From contig DBQV01000021.1 in assembly GCA_002305755.1 (NCBI GenBank), forward strand, positions 1-64,000: a stretch of 64,000 nucleotides of DNA. The letters are read 5' to 3'. The translations under genes and the position numbers were made by a program. Within the stretch, counting starts at the first letter, position 1; each line of letters starts with the position of its first letter. The DNA is from Christensenella sp. UBA1385. Its GTDB lineage: Bacteria > Bacillota > Clostridia > Christensenellales > Aristaeellaceae. Shown one piece after another: positions 1 to 8,327 of this stretch. The notes beneath the pieces were generated by a model. The model saw nothing but the letters and a program-made list of their open reading frames with translations. It made no database searches and had not been told where the DNA came from.

Positions 1-204
<204 letters not shown>

Positions 205-306
205 GGGTATCTCCTCCTACAATTTACGCTATGCCTGGCGCAATGCCGGCTCCGCCGGTTTTCTGGCCGGCTTTGCTGCCTATGCGGCAATGCCGCAAAG
301 GAGACT

Positions 307-380
307 TGGAGCGGGTGATGGGAATCGAACCCACGTGACCAGCTTGGGAAGCTGGAGCTCTACCATTGAGCTACACCCGC
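307..380 (-). tRNA. tRNA-Gly (anticodon CCC)
   Basis: A complete cloverleaf reads on the minus strand: acceptor GCGGGTG pairs with CACCCGC, the T arm carries GGTTCGATTCC, and the anticodon arm CCAGC/GCTGG encloses the loop TTCCCAA, giving anticodon CCC (reads GGG). The 3' CCA is encoded (307-309). It has its own promoter just upstream and lies between sigH and tuf. Confidence 0.95.
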
Positions 381-396
381 AGAATCATCACGATAT

Positions 397-425
397 ATTC
401 TACTTGTGGCTGAATGCTTTGTCAA
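397..425 (-). promoter_or_regulatory. Sigma-A type promoter of tRNA-Gly
   Basis: On the minus strand a perfect -35 TTGACA (420-425) is followed after 17 bases by TAGAAT (397-402), 5 of 6 to the -10 consensus. It lies 17 bases before the tRNA and may also feed tuf. Confidence 0.8.
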
Positions 426-460
426 CCGTTCCCGACGCCTTGAACGCATGAAATAGGCCA

Positions 461-1111
461 TCAGCCTTCCCTCTGCCTCAGATAGCGCGTGAGCTTTTTT
501 TTAATTCTCTGCAGCGCGTTATCCACTGCTTTCACATGGCTGCCGATGGATTCTGCGATTTCCTGATAGCTTTTGCCATCCAGAAAGGCGCTGAGCACCT
601 GCCGTTCAAAACCGGAGAGAGCCTCTTCCATCATGATCTGCATGGAGGCCATTTCCTCCTGGTTGATATATACTTCCTCTGGGTTGGTCGCATTGCCCTC
701 TGTCACGTCCATCAGGCTGCGTTCATCATTTTCTTCATAAACAGGCCTGTTGAGAGACACATAGCTGTTCAGCGGGACATGCTTTTGTCTAGTAGCCGTC
801 TTAATGGCGGTGATGATCTGACGCTTGATGCACAGGTCGGAAAAGACGCGGAAGGAGGTCTGTTTGGCAGTGTCGAAGTCTCTGATCGCCTTGTACAGGC
901 CGATCATGCCCTCCTGCACGATATCCTCATGATCCGCGCCGATCAGAAAATAGCCCCGGGCTTTCATGCGCACGAGGCCTTTATAGCTTTCCAGCAGGTA
1001 GATCAATGCGGCGGAATCTCCCTGCTGGGCAAGAGCGACAAGCTTCTCATCGCTCTTGCCTTCAAGGGAGTCCGCATGATCTCCGCCAAGATGAATCGAA
1101 TCAGACGTCAT
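461..1111 (-). CDS. sigH: RNA polymerase sigma factor SigH (Spo0H type)
   Basis: Alternative sigma-70 family factor controlling entry to stationary phase and sporulation in Firmicutes. The 216-residue length matches the family (about 218). Region 2 is visible as VQEGMIGLYKAIRDFD followed by the basic recognition segment around RQIITAIKTATRQKH; region 4 at the C-terminus has FERQVLSAFLDGKSYQEIA and the helix VKAVDNALQRIKKKL, which is close to known SigH. The start was set at the ATG at 1109-1111 (MTSDSIHL), 14 bases after rlmB; a longer open frame into rlmB has no homology value. The ribosome binding site is weak, suggesting coupling to rlmB translation. Gene order mrnC-rlmB-sigH is the classical Firmicutes arrangement. 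Confidence 0.93.
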   Translation of the reverse strand: MTSDSIHLGGDHADSLEGKSDEKLVALAQQGDSAALIYLLESYKGLVRMKARGYFLIGADHEDIVQEGMIGLYKAIRDFDTAKQTSFRVFSDLCIKRQIITAIKTATRQKHVPLNSYVSLNRPVYEENDERSLMDVTEGNATNPEEVYINQEEMASMQIMMEEALSGFERQVLSAFLDGKSYQEIAESIGSHVKAVDNALQRIKKKLTRYLRQREG

Positions 1112-1125
1112 GCCCAAAAAATGCC

Positions 1126-2301
1126 TTATTTGGTTTCCCTGCCGGTGTAAACGCCATACATCAGAATACCCGCTGCCACAGAAGCATTCAGCGAATCGAT
1201 CACGCCCGACATGGGGATGGAAACGGACGTGTCGCACAGTTCAAGAGTCAGCTTGCTGATGCCTTCCCCTTCATTGCCGATCACCAGGGCGCATCCGCCC
1301 TTGAAATCCACCTTCCGATAGTCGGTTCCTTCGGCGTCCGCCGCATAAACCCAGATCCCCAGGTCCTTCAGCTGACGAATCGTCTGGTTGATGTTGGTCA
1401 CCCGAGCAACTTTCACATGCTCCACAGCGCCCGCGGAAGCGCGGACAGCCGATGGGGTAAGCCCCACTGCCCTGTGCTGCTGCACGATTACGCCATGCGC
1501 CCCCACGCAGGCAGCGGAACGGATGATGGCACCCAGGTTCATCGGATCCGTAATTTTGTCAAGAATCACGATGAACGGCTCCTCCCCCTTTAATTTGGCC
1601 GTATCCAGTATCTCATCAACGCTGGAATAAGCGAAGGCGGAGGCGAAGGCGATCATGCCCTGATGGTTTCGGGTGATCTGGTCCAGCCTGGACCGCTCCA
1701 CTGTCTGCACCATGATGCCGGCATTTCTGGCCATCGAAACGATTTCACGGGCCGAACCTGAAAGATCCCCTTCCGCGACCAGCAGCTTTTCAATGTCACG
1801 GCCAGTCTTGATGGCCTCCCGAATGGGGTTGCGGCCGCTGAGCAGGTTTTCAGGAACTTCAGGCTCAAGGTGCGTCTGGGGCGCCACGGCAACCGGAGCG
1901 GGAGGCGCCACCTGCTCAGCCTTTGGAACAAATCGCCTCGGCGCAGAGGGTCTCATACCGGCCGGAGCGCGGCGGTATTCCCCTTCTACAGGACGGTAGC
2001 CTGACGAATATCCTTTGCGCGCAGGCTGGCTCTGGGTCCGATCAAAGCGGGCATTGCCGGAATAAGAGCCCTGGCCGCTCCGTCCGGCGCTTTCACGCTG
2101 CCCCGGATAGGCGTCATGCCCTCTCTTATCGAATGAATTGGAAGAGGGCCTGCCGCCCTGACTGTATCCGCCCTCGCGGGAGGCGGGAGCATTCCGACCG
2201 TTTCGGCTGCCTTCCTCCTGCCTGAAGCGCGCGCTCTTGCCTTGAGAAAACCCGCCGAATCCCTTGCTCTTGTCGGGAGCATACTTTTTATAAAACGCCA
2301 T
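1126..2301 (-). CDS. rlmB: 23S rRNA (guanosine-2'-O-)methyltransferase RlmB family, with long disordered N-terminal extension
   Basis: SpoU/TrmH-class knotted methyltransferase that 2'-O-methylates a 23S rRNA guanosine with S-adenosylmethionine. The substrate-binding domain begins near residue 153 (LLSGRNPIREAI), and the SPOUT motifs follow: ILDKITDPMNLGAIIRSA, VIGNEGEGIS and the C-terminal SIPMSGVIDSLNASVAAGI. What is odd is residues 1-150: a low-complexity tract rich in Gly, Ser, Arg, Gln, Tyr and Pro, with several GGY, RGG-like and RSGQG patches, making the protein 391 residues instead of about 250. The ATG at 2299-2301 begins a codon-plausible frame all through this tract, so the extension is likely real. 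Cotranscribed with mrnC upstream and sigH downstream. Confidence 0.9.
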   Translation of the reverse strand: MAFYKKYAPDKSKGFGGFSQGKSARFRQEEGSRNGRNAPASREGGYSQGGRPSSNSFDKRGHDAYPGQRESAGRSGQGSYSGNARFDRTQSQPARKGYSSGYRPVEGEYRRAPAGMRPSAPRRFVPKAEQVAPPAPVAVAPQTHLEPEVPENLLSGRNPIREAIKTGRDIEKLLVAEGDLSGSAREIVSMARNAGIMVQTVERSRLDQITRNHQGMIAFASAFAYSSVDEILDTAKLKGEEPFIVILDKITDPMNLGAIIRSAACVGAHGVIVQQHRAVGLTPSAVRASAGAVEHVKVARVTNINQTIRQLKDLGIWVYAADAEGTDYRKVDFKGGCALVIGNEGEGISKLTLELCDTSVSIPMSGVIDSLNASVAAGILMYGVYTGRETK

Positions 2302-2345
2302 AATCCTTCCTTAATCTATATCAACGTCGTTTGGAAACAGAGCCG

Positions 2346-2750
2346 CTATGAATCCTGATCCTCAAGCGTCAGCTGAAACAATTCCTTCAGCCGCTCCTCA
2401 CGGCCCTGCACATAAAGATAGCCAAGCAGGGTCTCCAGACCGGTGGCCGCCGCATAATCAGCGACGGTCGCGCTCTTTGGAGCACTGTGGCGCGCATGTG
2501 CGTTTCTGCCCCGGCGAACATATTCCAGTTCGTCCTCCTCAAGGTGCGGAAGCAGTGCCGCCAAGGTTTTTGCCTGCGCGACCGCGCTCACGCGCGCCAC
2601 GGCGCTTTTGTGCATGGCCAGGAGCTTGCGGTTGTCCCGCAGCAGATGACCGCGCACGAGAAGATCATACACAGAATCTCCTATGTAGGCCAGCTGCAGA
2701 GGGCTGAGGCTCATCAGCTCCTGCCGCGAAATCTTTCCAAAGCTGGGCAT
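2346..2750 (-). CDS. mrnC: Mini-ribonuclease 3 (MrnC), 23S rRNA maturation
   Basis: RNase III-like dsRNA endonuclease without a dsRNA-binding domain; it trims the ends of 23S rRNA precursor. The 134 residues are typical of the family. The catalytic motif LAYIGDSVYDLLVRGHLL (about residues 20-37) carries the acidic metal ligand, and the second conserved block DYAAATGLETLLGYLYV contains the usual helix. The ATG shares one base with the stop of the upstream araC-type gene (TGATG), so the two are translationally coupled. Followed 44 bases later by rlmB. Confidence 0.93.
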   Translation of the reverse strand: MPSFGKISRQELMSLSPLQLAYIGDSVYDLLVRGHLLRDNRKLLAMHKSAVARVSAVAQAKTLAALLPHLEEDELEYVRRGRNAHARHSAPKSATVADYAAATGLETLLGYLYVQGREERLKELFQLTLEDQDS

Positions 2751-3622
2751 CAGCCTTGCTGCGCCGTCTTACTGTAAGCGGACGGGCTCATCCCTACAAT
2801 GTTTTTGAAGGTCTTGGAGAAATGGTAGGGGTCACTCATGCCCACTTCCACGCCGGCTTGTCTGACCGTGCTGCCCTCTTTGAGCAGCGTTTTAGCACGC
2901 TCCATCTTGCAGAACAGCTGATAGCTCTGCGGCGGCATGCCCACTTCGGAGACAAAGCGCTTGCGAAAGGTCTCTACCGGCATCCGGCTGAGGCTGGCCA
3001 TATCGCTCAGGCTGAAGCTGTCTTTATACTGGTTCTTGCGCATGGCGTCGATCACTTTGGCGATTTCGTGGGAAAGCACCGCGTCCATCGCTACGGGCTG
3101 CCCGCTGTGAGAGGCCAGCATGGCCCAAAGCAGTTGCTGCAGCTGGGCGGAAGAAGCATCCTGAGCGGCGCTTACACGCACCGTGGCCTGCACAATGTGC
3201 TTGGCCAGCTTGAGCTGGGATGGCAGCGCGCCCTGCTTCATAGCGATCTTGGAAAGCGCGCCCATTTTTTGCAGAAACATACCGGAAAGCGGCCCGGAAA
3301 CCATCAGCCACAGCATACGCGTTTCCTGCTCGGATACCAGATGAAGCCCTGTCGTGTTTGGCGGTACCATGCAGCTTTCTTTCCCCTTCAGCTGAATACT
3401 GAATTCATCATTGCTGAGCGTAAAGGTACCATTTTGGGCGGCGATCCACAGCCAGCAATCCACATCCTTCAGCACGTGAGAGCCCTGCGACAGCATGGAT
3501 GCGCCGGCCGCAGATATCCATACCCCGCTGGCCTCTGCCAGTTCGTCTGGCACATGATGACCTTCTACGCTGAAAGGCTGATCGGCCTTGGACTGCACAT
3601 CATAGAACAAAACAGAATCCAT
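2750..3622 (-). CDS. AraC-family transcriptional regulator
   Basis: DNA-binding regulator of 290 residues with an N-terminal ligand-sensing part (about 1-180, cupin-like beta-rich) and a C-terminal double helix-turn-helix AraC domain (about 190-288): FSLSDMASLSRMPVETFRKRF is the first HTH, and the signature VGMSDPYHFSKTFKNIVGMSPSAY the second. An ideal AAGGAGGT site precedes the start; the ATG at 3620-3622 is chosen, though a TTG three bases earlier is possible. It heads the operon with mrnC, rlmB and sigH, an unusual partner for that set. Copies of ACATTG/CAATGT in its promoter suggest self-regulation. The effector is unknown. Confidence 0.9.
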   Translation of the reverse strand: MDSVLFYDVQSKADQPFSVEGHHVPDELAEASGVWISAAGASMLSQGSHVLKDVDCWLWIAAQNGTFTLSNDEFSIQLKGKESCMVPPNTTGLHLVSEQETRMLWLMVSGPLSGMFLQKMGALSKIAMKQGALPSQLKLAKHIVQATVRVSAAQDASSAQLQQLLWAMLASHSGQPVAMDAVLSHEIAKVIDAMRKNQYKDSFSLSDMASLSRMPVETFRKRFVSEVGMPPQSYQLFCKMERAKTLLKEGSTVRQAGVEVGMSDPYHFSKTFKNIVGMSPSAYSKTAQQG

Positions 3623-3650
3623 CAATACTTACCTCCTTAGGGATAGGAGC

Positions 3651-3679
3651 ATGATACATGCCAATTCATACATTGTCAA
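3651..3679 (-). promoter_or_regulatory. Promoter of the araC-mrnC-rlmB-sigH operon
   Basis: Minus-strand -35 TTGACA (3674-3679, perfect) and -10 TATCAT (3651-3656, 5 of 6) separated by 17 bases, about 30 bases before the regulator start codon. It is the only clear promoter I see for the operon. Confidence 0.8.
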
Positions 3680-3718
3680 TATCCAATCCAAAAGTGACAT
3701 TGCCGAAAAAGACAATGT
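3670..3718. promoter_or_regulatory. Candidate operator: three ACATTG/CAATGT half-sites
   Basis: ACATTG occurs at 3670-3675 and 3697-3702, and its inverse CAATGT at 3713-3718. The last two form an inverted repeat with a 10-base spacer; the first overlaps the -35 box of the divergent regulator promoter. That placement fits binding by the adjacent AraC-type protein, but this is inference. Confidence 0.4.
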
Positions 3719-3805
3719 GTTATTATGGATAGAATAGTTACCGTAAAGGGATGTGCTTTCTTTCTCAGACCGCTGCCGGATCACAAAATCATAATCAGAT
3801 TTTGA

Positions 3806-3834
3806 TTGACGAACGCAAATACCTGTGCTATCAT
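3806..3834 (+). promoter_or_regulatory. Promoter of tRNA-Ser
   Basis: TTGACG (3806-3811), 17-base spacer, TATCAT (3829-3834), ending 22 bases before the mature tRNA. Confidence 0.75.
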
Positions 3835-3856
3835 ATCACCCGCTGACGTAAGCGAT

Positions 3857-3947
3857 GGAGAGTTGGCTGAGTGGTCTAAGGCGCACGATTGGAAATCGTG
3901 TGTGGGCTTATACCCCACCCAGGGTTCAAATCCCTGACTCTCCGCCA
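3857..3947 (+). tRNA. tRNA-Ser (anticodon GGA)
   Basis: Class II tRNA of 91 bases including an encoded CCA (3945-3947). The acceptor GGAGAGT pairs with ACTCTCC, the anticodon arm CACGA/TCGTG holds loop TTGGAAA with anticodon GGA, a long variable arm (TGTGGGCTTATACCCCAC) follows, and the T arm reads GGGTTCAAATCCC. Confidence 0.96.
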
Positions 3948-3949
3948 GG

Positions 3950-3979
3950 TGCCGCTCCGACCGATCGGAGCGGCATTTT
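3950..3979 (+). terminator. Intrinsic terminator after tRNA-Ser
   Basis: Perfect 11-bp stem TGCCGCTCCGA / TCGGAGCGGCA with loop CCGA, followed by only four T. It starts three bases after the tRNA. Confidence 0.7.
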
Positions 3980-4008
3980 GCTGCCTCTTTCCCGCAGGCC
4001 GGCCTTCC

Positions 4009-4037
4009 TTGACACCCATGAGCCAATCCATCATAAT
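4009..4037 (+). promoter_or_regulatory. Promoter of der-plsY
   Basis: TTGACA (4009-4014, perfect), 17-base spacer, CATAAT (4032-4037, 5 of 6). It lies 86 bases before the der start codon. Confidence 0.75.
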
Positions 4038-4123
4038 ACTTTTGCTGATTGACTGTGGCTTTTGCCGTGCCGCGCAATGCGATGAGAAGCCTGATTCTCA
4101 GCAAAGCTGTGAAGGAGAGAGGC

Positions 4124-5470
4124 ATGCTGAACTGTAAACCGCTGGTCGCCATTGTGGGTCGGCCTAATGTGGGAAAATCAACCTTTTTCAATAAGATAGC
4201 CGGCCACAGGATCGCCATTGTGGAGGATACGCCCGGCGTTACACGCGACCGCATCTACGCCGATACAGAATGGACGGGGCGCGCCTTCACGCTGATCGAT
4301 ACCGGGGGTATCGATACGCAAAGCGACGACGTGTTGCTTTCTCAGATGCGCAGGCAGGCTCAAATCGCCGTGGAAACGGCCGATGTGATCTGCTTTTTTG
4401 TGGACGCAAGAAGCGGCATGACCCATCAGGATGAGGAGATCGCGCTGATGCTGCGAATGTCTAAAAAACCCATCCTTCTGGTCGTCAACAAAGTGGATTT
4501 TCAGGGCCTTGATAACGATGTGTACGAATATTATAGCCTCGGATTGGGCGATCCTATTGCGATTTCCGCAGCCAATATGCTCGGCCTTGGCGATCTGCTG
4601 GATGCCATTGTCAAGAGCCTTCCCCCCGTTCCTGAACACGAAGCGACAGAGCTTATGCCTGTCCAGCTTGCGATCGTTGGCCGCCCTAATGTCGGCAAGA
4701 GCAGCATCACCAACCGTCTCTTGCAGCAGGAGCGAGTGATGGTGTCGGATATTCCCGGCACCACGCGCGATGCCGTTGATACGCTGTATGAGCACGAAAA
4801 CGGCAAGCTATACAACCTGATCGATACGGCCGGCATACGGCGCAAGCGCGCCATTGAAGACGACAGTCTGGAGCGCTACAGCGTGCTGCGCAGCTTTACC
4901 GCCATCCACAGGTGCGAAGTCGCTCTCTTGGTGATCGATGCCAATGACGGCGTGACGGAACAGGATACCAAGATCGCGGGCCTGGTGAAAGACGAAGGAA
5001 AGGCCATGATCGTTGTAGTCAACAAGTGGGACTCGATAGAGAAGGAAACAGGCACGTTTGAAAAGTACCGCAAAGAAGTGCTTGAAACGCTGAAATTTGT
5101 TGATTACGCGCCGGTTCTGTTTGTTTCAGCCCTGAGCGGACAGCGGATCAACACGATCTGGGAAGCGGTGGACGAGGTCTATGAACAGGCCAGCCGCCGC
5201 ATCACGACCGGCGCTCTCAACGAGGTCATCGGAGAAGCGCAGATCTCTCTTCAGCCGCCACGGAGCGGAAGCAGGCAGCTTCGCATCTATTACGCTACGC
5301 AGAACGATGTGCTCCCTCCATCCTTTGTCCTGTTTGTCAATGATGAGGAGCTGATGCACTTTTCTTATGAAAGATATCTTGAAAACCGGCTCCGTCAGGC
5401 CTTTGGCTTCATCGGAACGCCGATCAGGCTGACGCTGCGCGAACGCAAGAAAGAGGAGAATATGACATGA
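4124..5470 (+). CDS. der: Ribosome biogenesis GTPase Der (EngA)
   Basis: Essential GTPase with two tandem G domains that acts in 50S subunit assembly. The 448 residues include the first P-loop GRPNVGKS (about 12-19), DTGGI and NKVD, then the second P-loop GRPNVGKS near residue 185 with DTAGIRRK and NKWD, and a C-terminal KH-like domain ending with KKEENMT. The ATG at 4124 is preceded by AAGGAGAGA; a longer frame begins at 4049 but has no such site and would add an unrelated 25 residues. The stop overlaps the plsY start by four bases (ATGA). Confidence 0.96.
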   Translation: MLNCKPLVAIVGRPNVGKSTFFNKIAGHRIAIVEDTPGVTRDRIYADTEWTGRAFTLIDTGGIDTQSDDVLLSQMRRQAQIAVETADVICFFVDARSGMTHQDEEIALMLRMSKKPILLVVNKVDFQGLDNDVYEYYSLGLGDPIAISAANMLGLGDLLDAIVKSLPPVPEHEATELMPVQLAIVGRPNVGKSSITNRLLQQERVMVSDIPGTTRDAVDTLYEHENGKLYNLIDTAGIRRKRAIEDDSLERYSVLRSFTAIHRCEVALLVIDANDGVTEQDTKIAGLVKDEGKAMIVVVNKWDSIEKETGTFEKYRKEVLETLKFVDYAPVLFVSALSGQRINTIWEAVDEVYEQASRRITTGALNEVIGEAQISLQPPRSGSRQLRIYYATQNDVLPPSFVLFVNDEELMHFSYERYLENRLRQAFGFIGTPIRLTLRERKKEENMT

Positions 5471-6072
5471 ACTGGCTGCATCTGGCTCTCTGCGCTGTCA
5501 TCGGCTATTTTCTCGGGTCTTTCTCTTCGGGCATCGTGCTGGGAGAGAGACAGAAAGTCGATATCAGGCAGCACGGCAGCAAGAACACCGGCGCCACAAA
5601 CGCGATCCGCGTGATGGGGCTCAGGCTGGGTCTTCTGACCTTTGCAGGAGACTTTGCGAAGGCGGCCATTGCCGTCTTGCTGGGCCGGATGATCGGCGGA
5701 CGGGACGGCGGCCTTCTGGCCGGTCTTTTTGCCGTTGTTGGGCACAACTGGCCGCTTTTCTATGGCTTCAGCGGCGGAAAGGGCATTGCCTGTTCCACGG
5801 CCGTTTTGCTGCTAAACGTTTTTCCGGAAGGGCTGGTTGCGGTGCTCGTCGCTGTGCTGGCAATCTACTTCAGCCGCTATGTATCGTTAGGCAGCCTCTC
5901 CCTGCTGCTGACTGCCGCGCTGCTTCTTCCCTTCACCCGCGGTTTCTGGCCCTATGGCGTCTGGGCTTTTCTTCTGCTTCTTTTTGGCGCATACAGGCAC
6001 CGAAGCAACATCGGCCGCTTGCTCAATGGGACGGAAAGCAAGTTCACCGGAAAAAAACACGATAACGCTTGA
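5467..6072 (+). CDS. plsY: Acyl-phosphate:glycerol-3-phosphate acyltransferase PlsY
   Basis: Integral membrane enzyme that makes lysophosphatidate from glycerol-3-phosphate and acyl-phosphate, the first acylation of phospholipid synthesis. The 201 residues hold about five hydrophobic segments and the three family motifs: GSFSSGIVLG (motif 1), the G-rich HGSKNTGATNAIRVMG (motif 2), and GHNWPLFYGFSGGKGIA (motif 3). It overlaps der by four bases, an arrangement seen in many Firmicutes. It converges on the minus-strand repeat protein gene. Confidence 0.95.
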   Translation: MNWLHLALCAVIGYFLGSFSSGIVLGERQKVDIRQHGSKNTGATNAIRVMGLRLGLLTFAGDFAKAAIAVLLGRMIGGRDGGLLAGLFAVVGHNWPLFYGFSGGKGIACSTAVLLLNVFPEGLVAVLVAVLAIYFSRYVSLGSLSLLLTAALLLPFTRGFWPYGVWAFLLLLFGAYRHRSNIGRLLNGTESKFTGKKHDNA

Positions 6073-6090
6073 CCGCAGCATCAGGTCACA

Positions 6091-6124
6091 GCAAAACGGG
6101 ACGCATCATCGCGCCTTGTTTTGC
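6091..6124. terminator. Imperfect hairpin between convergent plsY and the repeat protein gene
   Basis: GCAAAAC (6091-6097) pairs with GTTTTGC (6118-6124), and an inner helix with two G-T pairs and one mismatch extends it around an ATCATC loop. There is no T tract on either strand, so terminator function is a guess. Confidence 0.3.
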
Positions 6125-6136
6125 GCTATCAAATGC

Positions 6137-8278
6137 CTATGTACCGTTCCCGCTTTGCATGAATTTCGTCATCTGCCTCATCTCGTCCAGCAGCATCTCG
6201 AATCCGATCTCTTTTGAAGCGTCCTCAAGCAATATGTTGCTCCCGCTCTCGGCATCATAAACCCCCTGGCAGTTCAAAATCAGCATGCCATATTTCGCGC
6301 CGCCGAAGGTCTTGCTGATGCTGATCGGCGTCTCAAACTGATACCGGCGGCTTGTCTTTTGTACATTTTTCTGCGTTACCTTGTCGAGCTCGGTAAAGAA
6401 CCGGATCGAAACCTTGAGCACTTCACTTCTCTCGTCATAGAAAGAACAGGAAAGCCTGAGATCATCGTCTTCGATAAGCAGATGCAGATTTCCCACCACA
6501 TGCTTGGCATCAGCGACAATCGGCACAGTCTGCTCTCCCTGCATATCTGTGCGGAAAGGTGTGATGAAACAATCGAATTCTTGCTTCTGTCCCGTCAGCT
6601 CTGAAAGCAGAATACCGTAAGCGTTGAAGCTGACCGCGAAATGCTTCTTGTCCAGGGTATAGCTTCTGGTTTCGATGGTGTCCCCGCAGCGCCTGCAAAG
6701 CCGGATCTGCTTCCCGGGCGCAAACAGCCGGGCCGGTTCCGCCGTGCGCCACCTTCCGGGCCAGTGTTTCTTGGCCGCCAGGGCCCTCGTTTCAGTATGT
6801 TCGCAGTGTCTGCATTTCCTCGTCTGTTCCCCTGCTTCATTGCACCAGGCTTTGCGCACGGTCTCCCATCTGGCAAACGCATGCTTCCGGGGCTTGACGC
6901 TTCTGGATTCCTCGGTTCCGCACACATCACAGCGCCTTGACTGTGTGCCGCCGTCCTCACAGCGCTGATAAACAGGTTTTTCCCAGCTGCCAAAGGTATG
7001 CTCGGTCATAGGGGCTGTCTTCTGCATTACAACTCCGCACAACGTGCAGGTTCGCTCATAAACGCCCTCACTGTGACAGGTTTCCCGCTTGATCTGGCTA
7101 TACTCGGTATAGACATGATATAAGGCCTTGATTTCCCGGTTTTCCTTCTTGCCGCAAACCGAACAGGTCCGCAGCTGCTCACCGATCTGTTCACAGGCCG
7201 GCTCCTTGATCGTTATCCAGGATGAGAATCGATGCCCGGGCGCGGCCTCGCTTTCCGTTTCGGTATATGCGCAGCTTTCACATTTTCGTTCACGCTTTTC
7301 CCCGTTCTCGCAATCGGCGGCACTGAGCTTCCTCCACGATCCGAAAGCATGTTCTTTCGCTGAAATCGCGCGTTTTTCTTCATACCCACAGTGGCCGCAA
7401 ACGCGAGACTCTTCCCCCTCTCCCCCACAGCTTGCATCCCTTAAGATATTCCAGTCACTGAAGCTGTGCGGGCTGGCAGCAATGGCTTCCGTGATTCTGT
7501 CGCCACAGTTCGAACAAACGCATGCTTTCAGGCCTTCCCGATCACAGCTTTCAGCCGTGACAACCTCCCAAACGGAGTATTGGTGGAGCAGCCTTGGCAG
7601 CGATCTGTGCTCGACATATCCGCACGCTTTGCAGACCGCCCGTTCCTCTCCATCTGATTCGCAGGTCGGCTCTTTCACGCGCTCCGCTTTATCATATTGA
7701 TGCTGCCCCGCAGGCACGGTCGCTGTCTCAGAATATGCACAGTTTTGACACTGTCTGCTTCTGTTGCCCGGTACATCGCAGGCCGTTCTCGGTTCTTCTT
7801 TCCATTCACCCATGATGTGAGGATCTGCAAGCAGCTTTTCTTCTACCGTCTTGCCGCAGCCGATGCAGGTCCGTACCATCAGTCCGCCCTGTGAGCAGCT
7901 CGGTTCCTCCGCGATCACCCATGAGCCATATCGATGGCTTAGCTTCTGCACGGTCTCCGTCAGGTCAGCCGAGCATACTCTGCATGTATAAACGATACAA
8001 CCCTCTTTGGTGCAGTCCGCTTTGACCTTTGTTTCCCCTTTCCCATACTGATGAAGTGTGAGCTTCGGAATCTCGCTGCTCTCACTTGCCCCACACGCGC
8101 AGCTTCGCTGCTGAACGCCCGTTGCTCCACAGGTGGCGGACACAACCGTGCTCCACTCGCCGTATTGATGGTTGTGCTCCTGCTCCTGATCTCCTTCAGA
8201 AAATCCATTCGCACCCAAAAGCAAAAGCACAAACAAAAAGACGGCTGTCATTCTGAATCCACGCAGTGATTTCATCAT
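6137..8278 (-). CDS. Secreted protein with thirteen 39-residue Cys/His repeats
   Basis: Not recognised as a named protein. The 713 residues start with a basic stretch and a hydrophobic signal segment (about 10-25, TAVFLFVLLLLG), so it is probably exported. Residues 37-543 are thirteen consecutive repeats of exactly 39 residues with no insertions or deletions. The repeat pattern is His at 1, aromatic at 3 and 6 (often Trp), Cys at 14, Gly near 18, Cys at 24 and 27. Such CxxC-G-H repeats are known in Clostridia surface proteins; the Cys3-His set suggests metal binding, which is inference. Residues 544-713 form a beta-rich C-terminal domain I cannot name. No LPxTG, SLH or choline-binding motif is seen. 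The start has GGAGG seven bases upstream. It follows upp on the same strand by 49 bases. Confidence 0.85.
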   Translation of the reverse strand: MMKSLRGFRMTAVFLFVLLLLGANGFSEGDQEQEHNHQYGEWSTVVSATCGATGVQQRSCACGASESSEIPKLTLHQYGKGETKVKADCTKEGCIVYTCRVCSADLTETVQKLSHRYGSWVIAEEPSCSQGGLMVRTCIGCGKTVEEKLLADPHIMGEWKEEPRTACDVPGNRSRQCQNCAYSETATVPAGQHQYDKAERVKEPTCESDGEERAVCKACGYVEHRSLPRLLHQYSVWEVVTAESCDREGLKACVCSNCGDRITEAIAASPHSFSDWNILRDASCGGEGEESRVCGHCGYEEKRAISAKEHAFGSWRKLSAADCENGEKRERKCESCAYTETESEAAPGHRFSSWITIKEPACEQIGEQLRTCSVCGKKENREIKALYHVYTEYSQIKRETCHSEGVYERTCTLCGVVMQKTAPMTEHTFGSWEKPVYQRCEDGGTQSRRCDVCGTEESRSVKPRKHAFARWETVRKAWCNEAGEQTRKCRHCEHTETRALAAKKHWPGRWRTAEPARLFAPGKQIRLCRRCGDTIETRSYTLDKKHFAVSFNAYGILLSELTGQKQEFDCFITPFRTDMQGEQTVPIVADAKHVVGNLHLLIEDDDLRLSCSFYDERSEVLKVSIRFFTELDKVTQKNVQKTSRRYQFETPISISKTFGGAKYGMLILNCQGVYDAESGSNILLEDASKEIGFEMLLDEMRQMTKFMQSGNGT
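6650..8170 (-). repeat. Thirteen tandem coding repeats of 117 bp
   Basis: Codons 37-543 of the preceding gene consist of 13 units of 117 bp. The units differ in sequence but keep length and the His1, Cys14, Cys24, Cys27 pattern. Unit 1 has its last Cys at 26; unit 2 carries an extra Cys at 19; unit 6 an extra Cys at 22; unit 13 lacks Cys14. Confidence 0.9.
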
Positions 8279-8327
8279 ACAGCCGCCTCCGAAAGTCGGA
8301 ATGTGCTCCGTTTCCGCCCGGGTCAGT

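Noticed and set aside
6650..8170. Regular 117-bp spacing considered as a CRISPR-like or satellite array
   Set aside because: The periodicity is in a continuous coding frame, the units are divergent in DNA, and there are no identical repeats, spacers or cas genes.
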